Of a stretch of 64,000 nucleotides of DNA, positions 33,511 through 45,046 are shown in pieces. The stretch covers positions 248,001-312,000 of the forward strand of contig NZ_JAJONF010000001.1 in NCBI RefSeq assembly GCF_021462265.1, read 5' to 3'. The notes under the pieces were generated by a model. The model did not search any database and was not told the DNA's origin. It saw only the letters and a program-made list of their open reading frames with translations. How positions within the stretch are numbered: position 1 is the first letter of the stretch; each line of letters opens with the position of its first letter. Both the position numbers and the translations under genes were made by a program. The stretch comes from Streptomyces shenzhenensis (GTDB lineage: Bacteria; Actinomycetota; Actinomycetes; Streptomycetales; Streptomycetaceae).

Positions 33511-34389
33511 ATGGCCTTCGTGACGGAGGAGAATCTCACCGACCTCGCGGAGAAACGCTGGGCCACAGCACACTCGCCCCGGCTCGCCGAGCTGATGACG
33601 GCGCTGGTGCGGCACCTGCACGCCTACGCCCGCGAGGTGAACCTCACCGAGGACGAGTGGGCCGCCGCCGTCGGATGGCTCGCCGCGACCGGCCGGATCA
33701 GCGACGACAAGCGCCAGGAGTTCATCCTCGCCTCCGACGTGCTCGGCCTGAGCACCCTCGTCGTCCAGCTCAACAACCGGTTCGCGCCCGAGGCCACCCC
33801 GGCCACCGTCCTCGGCCCGTTCCACATCGACGGCTCCCCGGACGCGCCCTTCGGCGCCGACATGTCCGACGGCATCCCCGGCGTCCCGCTGTTCGTCACC
33901 GGCAGGGTCCTCGGCCCGGACGGCACCCCGCTGCCGGACGTCGTCCTCGACGTGTGGCAGGCCGACGCCGACGGCGCCTACGAGGCCCAGCTCCCGGAGG
34001 TCGACGAGGCCCGGCTGCGGGCGAAGTACCGCACCCGCGCCGACGGCACCTACTGCGTCCGCACCATCGCCCCGCGCGGCTACGCCATCCCGATGGACGG
34101 CCCGGTCGGCGACCTGATCGGCCGGACCGCGATCAGCCACTTCCGTCCCGCGCACATCCACTTCCTCATCGACCACCCCGGCCACGACCGGCTCATCACC
34201 CACCTGTTCCAGGAGGGCTCCGACTACCTGGACAGCGACGTCGTCTTCGGCACCAAGGACCGGCTCGTCGTGAGCTTCACCGAGCGGCCGGCCGGCCCCA
34301 CCCCCGACGGCGGCACCCTCACCGGGCCCTGGCTGCACGCCGAGTACGACTTCGTCCTCAACGCCGCCGCCGACCGGACCCGGCCGTGA
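33511..34389 (+). CDS. Intradiol ring-cleavage dioxygenase, hydroxyquinol 1,2-dioxygenase type
   Basis: 292 residues. An N-terminal helical dimerisation domain (TEENLTDLAEKRWATAHSPRL) precedes the catalytic beta-sandwich. The four Fe(III) ligands are readable: Tyr157 (GAYEAQ), Tyr191 (RGYAIPMDG), His215 and His217 (RPAHIHF). The VGDLI segment and overall length favour hydroxyquinol or catechol rather than protocatechuate. It cleaves a 1,2-dihydroxyaromatic ring to a maleylacetate or muconate. AAGGAGGATTCCC precedes the ATG. First gene of the operon; its stop overlaps the DoxX start. Confidence 0.92.
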   Translation: MAFVTEENLTDLAEKRWATAHSPRLAELMTALVRHLHAYAREVNLTEDEWAAAVGWLAATGRISDDKRQEFILASDVLGLSTLVVQLNNRFAPEATPATVLGPFHIDGSPDAPFGADMSDGIPGVPLFVTGRVLGPDGTPLPDVVLDVWQADADGAYEAQLPEVDEARLRAKYRTRADGTYCVRTIAPRGYAIPMDGPVGDLIGRTAISHFRPAHIHFLIDHPGHDRLITHLFQEGSDYLDSDVVFGTKDRLVVSFTERPAGPTPDGGTLTGPWLHAEYDFVLNAAADRTRP

Positions 34390-34907
34390 ACCTCGGGCTG
34401 CTCCTGCTGCGGCTGCTGCTGGCCGCGCTGCTGTGCGGCCACGGCGCCCAGAAGCTGTTCGGCCGGTTCGGCGGCGCCGGACCCGACGGCACCGCCGCCG
34501 TCTTCGAACGCTGGGGCTTCGTCCCCGGCCGCCGCCTGGTGCTGCTCGCCGGAGCGGCCGAACTGACCGGAGCGGCCTCCATCGCCGCCGGACTGCTCAC
34601 CCCCGGCGGCTGCGCGGTCGTCGTCGGCACCATGACCGTCGCCGCGGCGGCGACCGCGCCGAGCGGCTTCTGGGCCCAGCAGGGCGGTTGCGAGGTCCCG
34701 TTCTGGTACGGCGCCGTGGCCGCGGTGCTCGCCTTCACCGGGCCCGGCGCCTGGTCGCTCGACCACGCCGCCGGGCTCGACGGACTCGACGGCTACGGGT
34801 GGGGGACCGGCGCGCTGGCGCTGGGGCTCGCCACCGCCGCCGTACCGCTGACATTCCGTTCCCGGGTGCTGCGCGCCCGGGACGCAGATCACGACGAGGT
34901 GACCTGA
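34386..34907 (+). CDS. DoxX-family membrane protein
   Basis: 173 residues from GTG 34386, which overlaps the dioxygenase stop as GTGA. Four hydrophobic helices with LLLRLLLAALLCGHGAQKLFGRFGG, GRRLVLLAGAAELTGAASIAAGLL and QQGGCEVPFWYGAVAAVLAF, the DoxX pattern. These small proteins accompany oxidative enzymes, possibly as quinone-linked membrane subunits, without an established reaction. Its stop overlaps the next gene (TGATG), so it belongs to the operon. Confidence 0.85.
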   Translation: MNLGLLLLRLLLAALLCGHGAQKLFGRFGGAGPDGTAAVFERWGFVPGRRLVLLAGAAELTGAASIAAGLLTPGGCAVVVGTMTVAAAATAPSGFWAQQGGCEVPFWYGAVAAVLAFTGPGAWSLDHAAGLDGLDGYGWGTGALALGLATAAVPLTFRSRVLRARDADHDEVT

Positions 34908-36409
34908 TGAACACCGACACCCCACGCCCCGGCGACCCGGACGTGACCCGCTCCGGCGACTTCCCCGCCGGCCGTCCGATCCTCTTCCGCGGCGCGACCG
35001 TGCTGTCCATGGACCCGGCCATCGGTCTGCTCGACCGCGGCGACGTCCTGGTGCGGGGCGAGCGGATCGAGAGCGTCGGGCGGGACCTGCCGGCCCCCGA
35101 GGACGCCGTCGTGGTCGACGCCACCGGCGGCATCCTGATGCCCGGCATGGTCGACACCCACCGGCACATGTGGCAGACCGCGCTGCGCGGCTTCGGCGCC
35201 GACTGGACGCTGTCGCAGTACTTCGTCTTCTACTACCTCAACTGGGGCGGGATCTTCCGCCCCGAGGACATCCACGCGGGCAACCTGCTCTCCGCGGTCG
35301 AGGCGCTCGACACCGGTGTCACGACCACCGTCGACTGGTCCCACGGCCTGCGGACCCCCGAGCACGGTGACGCGGCGGTCGAGGCCCTGCGCGCCGTACC
35401 CGGCCGGTTCGTCCTCGCCTACGGCAACCTCCTCGGCGCCCCCTGGGAGTGGGCCAACGCCCCCGAGTTCCGGGCCTTCGTGGACCGCCACTTCTCGTCC
35501 CGCGACGACCTGCTCGGCCTCCAGCTCGCCTTCGACGTCACGGGCGACCAGGCCTTCCCCGAGAAGGCCGCGTTCGAGGCGGCCCGCGAGCTCGGCCTGC
35601 CGGTCACCACCCACGCCGGGGTGTGGGGCGCCACCAACGACGACGGCATACGGCTGATGTGGGAACACGGGTTCATGACCCCCGACGTCACCTACGTGCA
35701 CTCCGCCACCCTCGCTGAGGACTCCTACCAGCGGATCGCCGCCTCCGGCGGCACGGTGTCGGTGTCGGCGGAGAGCGAGCAGAACGCCGGCCAGGGGTAC
35801 CCGCCCACCTGGCGGCTGCGCCGCCACGGCATCCCCGTGTCGCTGTCCATGGACACCAGCGTCTGGTTCAGCGCCGACCTGTTCTCCGCCATGCGCGCCA
35901 CGCTCTCCGCCGACCGTGCCCGCGAGCACCTGGAGGCCCACACGGCGGGGGAGACCGTCGCCCACCACCGGCTGCGCGCCCGGGACGTCGTGGAGTGGGC
36001 CACCATCGGCGGCGCCCGCGTCCTCGGCCTCGACGACCGGATCGGCTCGCTGACCCCGGGCAAGCAGGCCGACCTGGTGCTGCTCAGGAACGACCGGAAC
36101 CCGGCCATGTTCCCGCTCCTCAACCCCTACGGGCACGTGGTCTACCAGGCCGGACGCGCCGACGTGGACACCGTCCTCGTCAACGGCAGGGTGGTCAAGC
36201 ACCGGCACCGGCTCGTCGGCGTCGACCTCGGCAGGGCCCGGGACGCCGTCGCCGCCACCGTCGAGCACACCCGCCGCACGCTGGGCGAGGAGGCCTGGCG
36301 GGAGGCCATGGCGCCGGAGATCCCGGAGACCGAGCCGATCGCGAACCCGTACACCTACAGCGACTACCGCGGCGAGGGCGTCGCCGTCCAGCGAACGGAG
36401 GACGTGTAA
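34907..36409 (+). CDS. Amidohydrolase-superfamily deaminase/hydrolase
   Basis: 500 residues. The TIM-barrel metal-dependent amidohydrolase pattern is clear: LMPGMVDTHRHMWQTALRG (HxH), VTTHAGVWG (third His), VTYVHSATLAEDS (fourth His) and SLSMDTSVWF (catalytic Asp), with the flanking beta-sandwich at both ends (GRPILFRGATVLSM; GKQADLVLLRND). The subfamily resembles atrazine/TrzN-type and S-adenosylhomocysteine deaminases, which hydrolyse C-N or C-Cl bonds on heterocycles. Within a ring-cleavage operon it may open or deaminate a nitrogen-containing intermediate. Exact substrate unknown. Confidence 0.88.
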   Translation: MNTDTPRPGDPDVTRSGDFPAGRPILFRGATVLSMDPAIGLLDRGDVLVRGERIESVGRDLPAPEDAVVVDATGGILMPGMVDTHRHMWQTALRGFGADWTLSQYFVFYYLNWGGIFRPEDIHAGNLLSAVEALDTGVTTTVDWSHGLRTPEHGDAAVEALRAVPGRFVLAYGNLLGAPWEWANAPEFRAFVDRHFSSRDDLLGLQLAFDVTGDQAFPEKAAFEAARELGLPVTTHAGVWGATNDDGIRLMWEHGFMTPDVTYVHSATLAEDSYQRIAASGGTVSVSAESEQNAGQGYPPTWRLRRHGIPVSLSMDTSVWFSADLFSAMRATLSADRAREHLEAHTAGETVAHHRLRARDVVEWATIGGARVLGLDDRIGSLTPGKQADLVLLRNDRNPAMFPLLNPYGHVVYQAGRADVDTVLVNGRVVKHRHRLVGVDLGRARDAVAATVEHTRRTLGEEAWREAMAPEIPETEPIANPYTYSDYRGEGVAVQRTEDV

Positions 36410-36412
36410 ACC

Positions 36413-37627
36413 ATGACGGACCGGAACGACGGCACCCGGGACGGCGACGACCGCGGGGGCAGCGACCGAGGTCCCGGACCGCTCGACGGGCTGCTGGTGG
36501 CCGACTTCTCGCGCATCCTGGCGGGCCCGTACGCGACCATGCTGCTCGCGGACCTCGGTGCCGAGGTGGTGAAGGTCGAGTCCCCCGCGGGGGACGACAC
36601 CCGCTCCTGGATGCCGCCGGTCCGCGACGGGGTGTCGACCTACTACCTCGGGATCAACCGCGGCAAGCGGTCGATCGCGCTCGACCTCCGGGACGCCGAG
36701 GACGCGGGCCTGGCCAGGGAGCTGGCCCGGCGCGCGGACGTGGTCATCGAGAACTTCAAACCGGGCGGACTGGCCAGGTACGGCCTGGACTACGACTCGG
36801 TCAGCGCCGGCAACCCGGGCCTGGTGTACGCCTCCATCAGCGGCTTCGGCACCGGCGCCGGACGCGAGGTGCCCGGCTACGACCTGATGGTGCAGGCCAT
36901 CTCCGGGCTGATGAGCCTCACCGGAGACCCGGAGGGTCCCGCCTACCGTGCGGGCATCTCGGTGTTCGACGTGATGGCCGGCAACCACGCGGCCATCGGC
37001 ATCCTGGCCGCGCTGCGGCACCGCGACCGCACCGGGCGCGGCCAGCTCGTCGAGGTGAACCTGCTCTCCTCGGCGCTGACCGGACTGGTCAACCACAGCT
37101 CGGCGTACGTCGCCGGCGGCAGCGTGCCCTACCGCATGGGCAACGCCCACCCCAGCGTCTTCCCCTACGAGCCGCTGCCTGCGGCCGACCGGGAACTGAT
37201 CGTGACGGCCGCCAACGACGGCCAGTTCCGAAAGCTGTGCGAGGTGCTGGGCATCCCGGGGACGGCCGACGACCCCCGCTTCCGGCACAACGCCGACCGC
37301 ACGGCCCACCGCGCGGAACTGCGCCCGGTCCTGGTGGAACGGCTGAGCACCCGCACCGCCCTGGAGTGGTTCGACCTGCTCGTGGCCGCCGGGGTCCCGT
37401 GCGGGCCGATCAACACCATCGACGGCGGGTTCGCCATGGCCGAGCGCTTCGGCCTGGACCCCGTCGTCGAGGTCGGCGAGGGAGAGCGGGCGGTGCCCAC
37501 CACCCGGCATCCGATCCGTTTCTCCGAGACGCCCCCGACCTATCGGCTGCCCCCGCCGGAACTCGACGAACACGGCACCGAACTGCGCACCTGGCTCGCG
37601 AGCGGACCGGAGGACGACCATGTCTGA
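36413..37627 (+). CDS. CaiB/BaiF family III CoA-transferase
   Basis: 404 residues. An acidic, Asp-rich tail precedes the family start LDGLLVADFSRILAGPYATML. Then follow GAEVVKVESPAGDDTR, NRGKRSIALDL, ADVVIENFKPG and the catalytic Asp in PGYDLMVQAISGLMSLTGD. It moves CoA between carboxylic acids through a mixed anhydride and thioester, here probably activating the ring-cleavage product or a downstream acid. It begins three bases after the preceding stop and its end overlaps the next gene by eight, so all are one transcript. Confidence 0.92.
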   Translation: MTDRNDGTRDGDDRGGSDRGPGPLDGLLVADFSRILAGPYATMLLADLGAEVVKVESPAGDDTRSWMPPVRDGVSTYYLGINRGKRSIALDLRDAEDAGLARELARRADVVIENFKPGGLARYGLDYDSVSAGNPGLVYASISGFGTGAGREVPGYDLMVQAISGLMSLTGDPEGPAYRAGISVFDVMAGNHAAIGILAALRHRDRTGRGQLVEVNLLSSALTGLVNHSSAYVAGGSVPYRMGNAHPSVFPYEPLPAADRELIVTAANDGQFRKLCEVLGIPGTADDPRFRHNADRTAHRAELRPVLVERLSTRTALEWFDLLVAAGVPCGPINTIDGGFAMAERFGLDPVVEVGEGERAVPTTRHPIRFSETPPTYRLPPPELDEHGTELRTWLASGPEDDHV

Positions 37628-38441
37628 GCATCCGGGGGACAGGCCCGAGTACCCGACGGCGCTGGGCGCCTCCTCCGTCGACCGGATCACCCTGCTGGGC
37701 CGGGACCTCGCCGCCGACGTGATGGGCGAGGTCGGCTTCGGTGAACTCGCCTTCTGGCTCGCCACGCAGCGCCGTCCCGCGCCCGGCGAGACCCGGGTCT
37801 TCGAGGCGGTCCTCGCCGCACTCGCCGACCACGGCTTCACGCCGACCGCGATCACGGCCCGGCTGACGTACCTCTCCGCACCCGACTCGGTCCAGGGCGC
37901 GATCGCCGCCGGGCTGCTGGGCGGCGGCTCGCGCTTCCTGGGCGTCACCGAGGACTGCGGCCGGTACCTGCACGACGTCCTGACCGCGGCCGAGGGCGGC
38001 CACCCCGCCGACGAGGCCGGCTGGGACGAGCTCGCGCGCACCGCCGTACGCGCCGCGCGCGAGACCCGCCGGCTGATTCCCGGCCTCGGGCACCACGTCC
38101 ACAAGCAGGGCGACCCGCGCACCCCGAGGCTGTTCGCCATCGCCGCCGAGGAGGGGCTCGTCGGCCCGCACCTGTCGCTGTTCGCCGCGATCGGCAGGGT
38201 CCACCCCGAGATCCTGGGCCGGACCCTGCCGCTCAACGGCGCGGGGACGTGCGGCGCCGCGCTCGCCGACCTCGGACTCCCGCTGGAGCTGCTGCGCGCC
38301 TTCGCCCTGCTCGCCCGCACCGCCGGACTGATCGGCCAGCTCGCCGAGGAGCTGCGTGAACCGGTCGCGCGGGACATCTTCCTCTCGGTGGACCTCAACA
38401 ACCGCGCGGTGCCGCCCCGCCCGTACGAGCCACCGGCCTGA
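37620..38441 (+). CDS. Citryl-CoA lyase / citrate-synthase-like protein
   Basis: 273 residues, shorter than citrate synthase. It carries the superfamily segments DVMGEVGFGELAFWLATQRRP, SVQGAIAAGLLGGGSRFLG, the His region PGLGHHVHKQGDPRTPRL, and LPLNGAGTCGAALADLGLP. Proteins like this act as citryl-CoA lyases or related C-C lyases on CoA thioesters. Placed after a CoA-transferase, it would cleave a CoA-activated hydroxy-acid from the ring-cleavage pathway. The ATG overlaps the CoA-transferase stop. Last gene of the catabolic operon. Confidence 0.82.
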   Translation: MSEHPGDRPEYPTALGASSVDRITLLGRDLAADVMGEVGFGELAFWLATQRRPAPGETRVFEAVLAALADHGFTPTAITARLTYLSAPDSVQGAIAAGLLGGGSRFLGVTEDCGRYLHDVLTAAEGGHPADEAGWDELARTAVRAARETRRLIPGLGHHVHKQGDPRTPRLFAIAAEEGLVGPHLSLFAAIGRVHPEILGRTLPLNGAGTCGAALADLGLPLELLRAFALLARTAGLIGQLAEELREPVARDIFLSVDLNNRAVPPRPYEPPA

Positions 38442-38450
38442 CGGCCGTCG

Positions 38451-38537
38451 TCACGACCGGGCGAGGATGCGGAACTCGTGGCCCTCCGGATCGGCGTCCG
38501 CGTCGGCGGGCGCCGCGCCGAGCGCCTCCAGCCAGGG
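38451..38537 (-). pseudogene. C-terminal scrap of a VOC (glyoxalase-fold) protein
   Basis: The minus strand reads PWLEALGAAPADADADPEGHEFRILARS then stops at 38451 (in two parts here: PWLEALGAAPADAD, then ADPEGHEFRILARS). DPEGHEF is the closing metal-binding motif of vicinal-oxygen-chelate proteins. No start or upstream domain exists, so only the tail survives. It lies between the catabolic operon and argC. Confidence 0.55.
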
Positions 38538-38625
38538 GCCTCAACAGCCTTGATGGCCACCTGAACAGGTCGCGGTGGCATGCTGGCGACCGTATGCGTC
38601 CGTCCGCGACGGCCGAAAGGAAGCG

Positions 38626-40851
<2,226 letters not shown>

Positions 40852-40855
<4 letters not shown>

Positions 40856-41769
40856 GCGTCACGCGTAAGCACACCGCGCTGCCCAAGGCGCAGATCCTCA
40901 TCGAGGCGCTGCCCTGGCTGGTCCGTCACAACGGCAAGACCGTCGTGATCAAGTTCGGCGGCAACGCCATGATCGACGAGGACCTGAAGGCCGCCTTCGC
41001 CCAGGACGTCGTCTTCCTGCACCACGCCGGCCTCAAGCCGGTCGTCGTGCACGGCGGCGGACCGCAGATCAGCGCCGCCCTCGACCGGCACGGCATCGTC
41101 AGCGAGTTCAAGGCCGGGCTGCGGGTCACCACCGAGGAGGCCATGGACGTCGTACGGATGGTGCTCGCCGGGCAGGTCCAGCGCGAGCTGGTCAACCTGC
41201 TCAACCAGCACGGCCCGCTGGCCGTCGGCCTGACCGGCGAGGACGCGCACACCATCACCGCGACCAAGCACCGGCCCGAGATCGACGGCGAACTCGTGGA
41301 CATCGGGCGGGTCGGCGAGATCACCGCGATCGACACGGGCGCGATCGAGGCCCTGCTCGCCGACGGCCGGATCCCGGTCGTCTCCTCCATCGCCCGCTCC
41401 GAGGACGACAGTGATCTGGGGCATGTCTACAACGTCAATGCTGATACGGCGGCTGCGGCACTCGCTGCTGCTCTGGGCGCCGAAACCCTCATGGTCCTCA
41501 CCGACGTCGAAGGCCTCTACGAGGACTGGCCGAACTCCGACGAGGTGATCAGCCGCCTCACCGCTTCCCAACTGGAGAAGCTGCTGCCGGAGCTGAGCTC
41601 CGGCATGGTGCCGAAGATGGAGGGCTGCCTGCACGCCGTGCGCAACGGCGTCAACACCGCCCGCGTCATCGACGGCCGGGTCCAGCACTCGATCCTGCTG
41701 GAGATCTTCACCGACGAAGGCATCGGCACGATGGTCGTGCCCGACGAGCAACAGGGGAAGCAGCCGTGA
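40852..41769 (+). CDS. argB: N-acetylglutamate kinase
   Basis: 305 residues. Amino-acid kinase fold with [16 protein letters not shown] (phosphate-binding Lys and Gly), [32 protein letters not shown] and [15 protein letters not shown]. It phosphorylates N-acetylglutamate and is the usual point of arginine feedback inhibition. The N-terminal helix ([17 protein letters not shown]) of arginine-sensitive hexameric forms is present, suggesting feedback control. ATGA overlaps at both ends with argJ and argD. Confidence 0.96.
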
Positions 41770-42962
41770 GCAACCAGGAACTGACCGCGCGCTGGCAGGG
41801 CGCGCTCATGAACAACTACGGCACCCCGCGGCTGCCCCTCGTCCGCGGCGAGGGCGTGAAGGTCTGGGACACCGAGGGCCACGAGTACCTCGACTTCGTC
41901 GGCGGCATCGCCACCAACGCGCTCGGCCACGCCCACCCCGCGATCGTCGAAGCCGTCAGCAGGCAGATCGCGTCCCTCGGCCACATCTCCAACTTCTTCA
42001 TGGCCGAGCCCACCGTCGCCCTCGCCGAGCGGCTGATCCAGCTCTTCGGGAGGGAGGGCAGGGTCTTCTTCTGCAACTCCGGTGCCGAGGCCAACGAGGC
42101 CGCCTTCAAGATCGGCCGGCTGACCGGGCGGACCCACATGGTCGCCACCGACGGCGGCTTCCACGGCCGGACCATGGGCGCCCTCGCGCTCACCGGACAG
42201 CCCGCCAAACAGGACCCCTTCCGTCCGCTGCCCGCCGATGTCACGCACGTGCCCTACGGCGACGCGCAGGCGCTGGCCGCCGCCGTCACCGAGGACACCG
42301 CCCTGGTCGTCATCGAGCCGGTCCAGGGCGAGAACGGCGTCATCGTGCCCCCGGCCGGCTACCTCAAGGCGGCCCGCGCCATCACCGCCGCCACCGGCGC
42401 GCTGCTCGTCCTCGACGAGGTGCAGACCGGCGTCGGCCGCACCGGCACCTGGTTCGAGTACCAGGCCCACGAGGGCGTGCTGCCCGATGTCGTCACCCTC
42501 GCCAAGCAGCTCGGCGGCGGGCTGCCGCTCGGCGCGACCGTGGCCTTCGGCCGCGCCGCCGACCTGCTCCGGCCCGGCCACCACGGCACCACCTTCGGCG
42601 GCAACCCGGTCGCCTGCGCCGCCGGCCTCGCCGTCCTCGACACCATCGAGAACGAGGGGTTGCTGGAGAACGTCAAACGGCAGAGCGAGAGGCTGCGGGA
42701 CGGAATCGAGGCTCTGGGCCACGGGCTGATCGATTATGTCCGGGGCGCGGGTCTCCTCCTGGGTATCGTGCTCACCGAGCCGCTGGCAGCGCAGGTGCAG
42801 CAGGCGGCTCAGGAGGCCGGGTTCCTGGTGAACGCGCCCGCCCCGGACGTCGTACGGCTGATGCCGCCGCTGAACCTCCGCGACGCCGAGGCGGACGCGC
42901 TGCTCGGGGCGTTGCCCGGCATCCTCGACGCAGCGAGCGGGGACGGACGATCCGGAGAATGA
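41766..42962 (+). CDS. argD: Acetylornithine aminotransferase
   Basis: 398 residues from GTG 41766. Class III PLP aminotransferase: [71 protein letters not shown] (Asp for the PLP ring) and the PLP lysine in [15 protein letters not shown]. It makes N-acetylornithine from the semialdehyde with glutamate. Stop is 8 bp before argR. Confidence 0.96.
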   Translation: MSNQELTARWQGALMNNYGTPRLPLVRGEGVKVWDTEGHEYLDFVGGIATNALGHAHPAIVEAVSRQIASLGHISNFFMAEPTVALAERLIQLFGREGRVFFCNSGAEANEAAFKIGRLTGRTHMVATDGGFHGRTMGALALTGQPAKQDPFRPLPADVTHVPYGDAQALAAAVTEDTALVVIEPVQGENGVIVPPAGYLKAARAITAATGALLVLDEVQTGVGRTGTWFEYQAHEGVLPDVVTLAKQLGGGLPLGATVAFGRAADLLRPGHHGTTFGGNPVACAAGLAVLDTIENEGLLENVKRQSERLRDGIEALGHGLIDYVRGAGLLLGIVLTEPLAAQVQQAAQEAGFLVNAPAPDVVRLMPPLNLRDAEADALLGALPGILDAASGDGRSGE

Positions 42963-42969
42963 GACGACG

Positions 42970-43515
42970 ATGAGCCAGGCGCAGGAGTACGACCAGTCGG
43001 GCGGGGCGGGGCCCGCGGTGCCGCAGACCCGGACCGCCCGGCACCGCCGGATCGTGGACATCCTCAACCGGCAGCCGGTGCGCTCGCAGAGCCAGCTCGC
43101 GAAACTGCTGTCCGACGACGGGCTCACGGTCACCCAGGCGACGCTCTCCCGGGACCTCGACGAGCTGAACGCGGTGAAGATCCGCAACACCGACGGCGAG
43201 CTGATCTACGCGGTGCCGAGCGAGGGCGGCTTCCGCACGCCCCGTGCCCCGCTGGGGGAGTCGGCGAAGGAGGAGCGGATGCGCCGCCTCTCCCAGGAAC
43301 TCCTGATCTCGGCGGAGGCCTCGGCGAACCTGGTCGTCCTGCGCACCCCGCCCGGCGCGGCCCAGTTCCTCGCCTCGGCGATCGACCAGGCGGAGCTGCA
43401 CGACATCCTGGGGACCATCGCCGGGGACGACACGCTGCTGCTCATCAGCCGTGAGCCGACCGGCGGCCAGGCCCTCGCGGACCACCTGCTGCGGCTCGCC
43501 CAGAACGGCCACTGA
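42970..43515 (+). CDS. argR: Arginine repressor
   Basis: 181 residues. N-terminal winged helix [41 protein letters not shown]-terminal hexamerisation and arginine-binding domain with [19 protein letters not shown] and [15 protein letters not shown] (the Asp pair contacts arginine). It should bind ARG boxes before argC and argG when arginine is plentiful. Its place in the operon implies autoregulation. A 30-residue, Gln/Gly-rich N-terminal tail precedes the DNA-binding domain. Confidence 0.95.
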   Translation: MSQAQEYDQSGGAGPAVPQTRTARHRRIVDILNRQPVRSQSQLAKLLSDDGLTVTQATLSRDLDELNAVKIRNTDGELIYAVPSEGGFRTPRAPLGESAKEERMRRLSQELLISAEASANLVVLRTPPGAAQFLASAIDQAELHDILGTIAGDDTLLLISREPTGGQALADHLLRLAQNGH

Positions 43516-43528
43516 CAGGGCCTGCGGG

Positions 43529-43551
43529 CCCGCACGCGACCCGCGTGCGGG
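43529..43551 (+). terminator. Terminator hairpin of the argCJBDR operon
   Basis: A perfect 10-bp stem CCCGCACGCG / CGCGTGCGGG with a 3-base loop lies 14 bp after the argR stop and before the ECF sigma gene. No U-run. Confidence 0.65.
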
Positions 43552-43579
43552 GCCCGGCCCGGCGGCGGACAATGGCGGT

Positions 43580-44236
43580 GTGATCTTCCGCGGCGAGCGG
43601 TCAGGCGGGCGGGCAATCCCCTGGCGGCCGTCAAACGTACACAGAGGTGTGTCGGGATTCCGGTTCCCCGTCGGCCGCCTCCCGGACGAGGCTCTGCTGT
43701 CCGGGCTGGCCACCGGAGATCCGGAGCTTGCCGAGATCTTCGTACGGAGATTCCAGCACCGGGTCTTCGGGGTCGCCATGGCCGTCACCGGGGACCAGCA
43801 ACTCGCCGAGGACGTCGCCCAGCAGACGTTCGAGCGCGCCTGGCGGCATGCCCAGATCTACGACTCGCGCCGCGGCTCGGTCGGGACCTGGCTGACGACC
43901 ATCGCGCACAACCTGGCCGTCGACGCCGTCCGCGCCCGGCGGACGGAACCGATGGCACCCGAGGACCTCGCCCCCCTCCTCGGCGCCGTCACCGAGACCC
44001 CCGAGCGGTGGGCGCTGGCCGACGAGGCCTCCACCCAGCTCCGGGCCGCCCTGGCCCGGCTGCCCCGGGAACAGGCCCGGGCCCTGTTGATGGCCGGCGT
44101 CTACGGCATGACGGCCCAGCAGATCGCCGACGTGGAGGGGATCCCGCTGGGCACGGCCAAGACGCGGATCAGAGCGGCGATGGCGAAACTCCGCACGGCG
44201 CTCGCGTCCCCGAAGGGAGGCGGCCATGTCCGGTGA
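43580..44236 (+). CDS. ECF-type RNA polymerase sigma factor
   Basis: 218 residues from GTG 43580; a shorter start at GTG 43648 is possible. Region 2: ELAEIFVRRFQHRVFGVAMAV, QLAEDVAQQTFERAWRHA, GSVGTWLTTIAHNLAVDAVR. Region 4: RAALARLPREQARALLMAGVYGMTAQQIADVEGIPLGTAKTRI written here in pieces, including MTAQQIADVEGIPLGT as the HTH. Overlaps by 11 bp a gene for a zinc-finger anti-sigma factor, its likely antagonist. The signal and target genes are unknown. Confidence 0.88.
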   Translation: MIFRGERSGGRAIPWRPSNVHRGVSGFRFPVGRLPDEALLSGLATGDPELAEIFVRRFQHRVFGVAMAVTGDQQLAEDVAQQTFERAWRHAQIYDSRRGSVGTWLTTIAHNLAVDAVRARRTEPMAPEDLAPLLGAVTETPERWALADEASTQLRAALARLPREQARALLMAGVYGMTAQQIADVEGIPLGTAKTRIRAAMAKLRTALASPKGGGHVR

Positions 44237-44981
44237 CGCGCACTGCGAGAAGCTGCGCGAGGCCGGCGCCGAACTGGCGCTGGGCGTGCTGCCCGGCCGC
44301 GAGCGGGCCGAGGCGGTCGCCCACCTGGACGGGTGCGCGGACTGCCGGGAGTACGTACGCCAACTCACCATGATCGGCGACCGGTTGATCGGTCTGCTGC
44401 CGGAGAGGGAGCCGCCGCCCGGCTTCGGTACCCGGGTGGCGCGCAGCCTGGCCGAGCAGGCGGCGGGGCCTCAGTCGGCCCGGCCCGCCCGTGCCGCCCG
44501 GGTCCGGCGCGGCCGGGTCCGGCGCGTCCGGCTGCGGCTCGCGGCGGCGGCCGCCACCCTCGCCGTCGCGGTCGGCTTCGCCGGCTGGGCGGTCGGCAGC
44601 GCCGTCGAGGGGGCCGTCACCGCCTCCTCGTCGCCGGCCGTCGAGTCCGAGCCCGTACTGGTCGGGGACATGATCCCGGCGGGCGGCGGGCAGTCCGTCG
44701 GCGAGGTCTACGCCCACCCCGGCAGCCCCGCCTGGATCTTCGTCTCCGTCGCCCTCGGCGGCAGCACGAGCAACGGCAGGGTCACCTGCCTCCTCGCCCG
44801 CGCCGACGGCACGACCACGCGGCTCGGCGACTTCCCCGTGCGCGACGGACGCGGCAACTGGGGCGTGGCGGTCCCCGTCGACCTCACCAAGTACTCCGCC
44901 GCCCGCCTCACCTCCGCGGACGGCACCGTCCTCGCCACCGCCCAGTTCCAGAAGGGGAAGGTGGAGGCCCCGCAGGCGTGA
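44226..44981 (+). CDS. Zinc-finger anti-sigma factor, membrane anchored
   Basis: 251 residues. The N-terminal ZAS motif is visible as His33-x3-Cys37-x2-Cys40 (AHLDGCADCREY). A basic linker then leads to one membrane helix at about 103-128 (LRLAAAAATLAVAVGFAGWA), and an extracytoplasmic domain of about 120 residues (RskA-like: SPAWIFVSVALGG, TRLGDFPVRDGRGNWGV). It should hold the cognate ECF factor at the membrane until a signal releases it, perhaps by regulated proteolysis. ATG 44226 overlaps the sigma gene. Confidence 0.88.
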   Translation: MSGDAHCEKLREAGAELALGVLPGRERAEAVAHLDGCADCREYVRQLTMIGDRLIGLLPEREPPPGFGTRVARSLAEQAAGPQSARPARAARVRRGRVRRVRLRLAAAAATLAVAVGFAGWAVGSAVEGAVTASSSPAVESEPVLVGDMIPAGGGQSVGEVYAHPGSPAWIFVSVALGGSTSNGRVTCLLARADGTTTRLGDFPVRDGRGNWGVAVPVDLTKYSAARLTSADGTVLATAQFQKGKVEAPQA

Positions 44982-45046
44982 CCCACGAGCCGCGGCACCC
45001 GGTCCCGCCCCTGCCCCCGCCCCTGTGCGACGTTCGACGGCGGGAA

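Noticed and set aside
34889-38581. 1230-codon minus-strand open frame opposite the catabolic operon
   Set aside because: It spans four clear plus-strand genes and their overlaps; high GC removes stops from the antisense frame.
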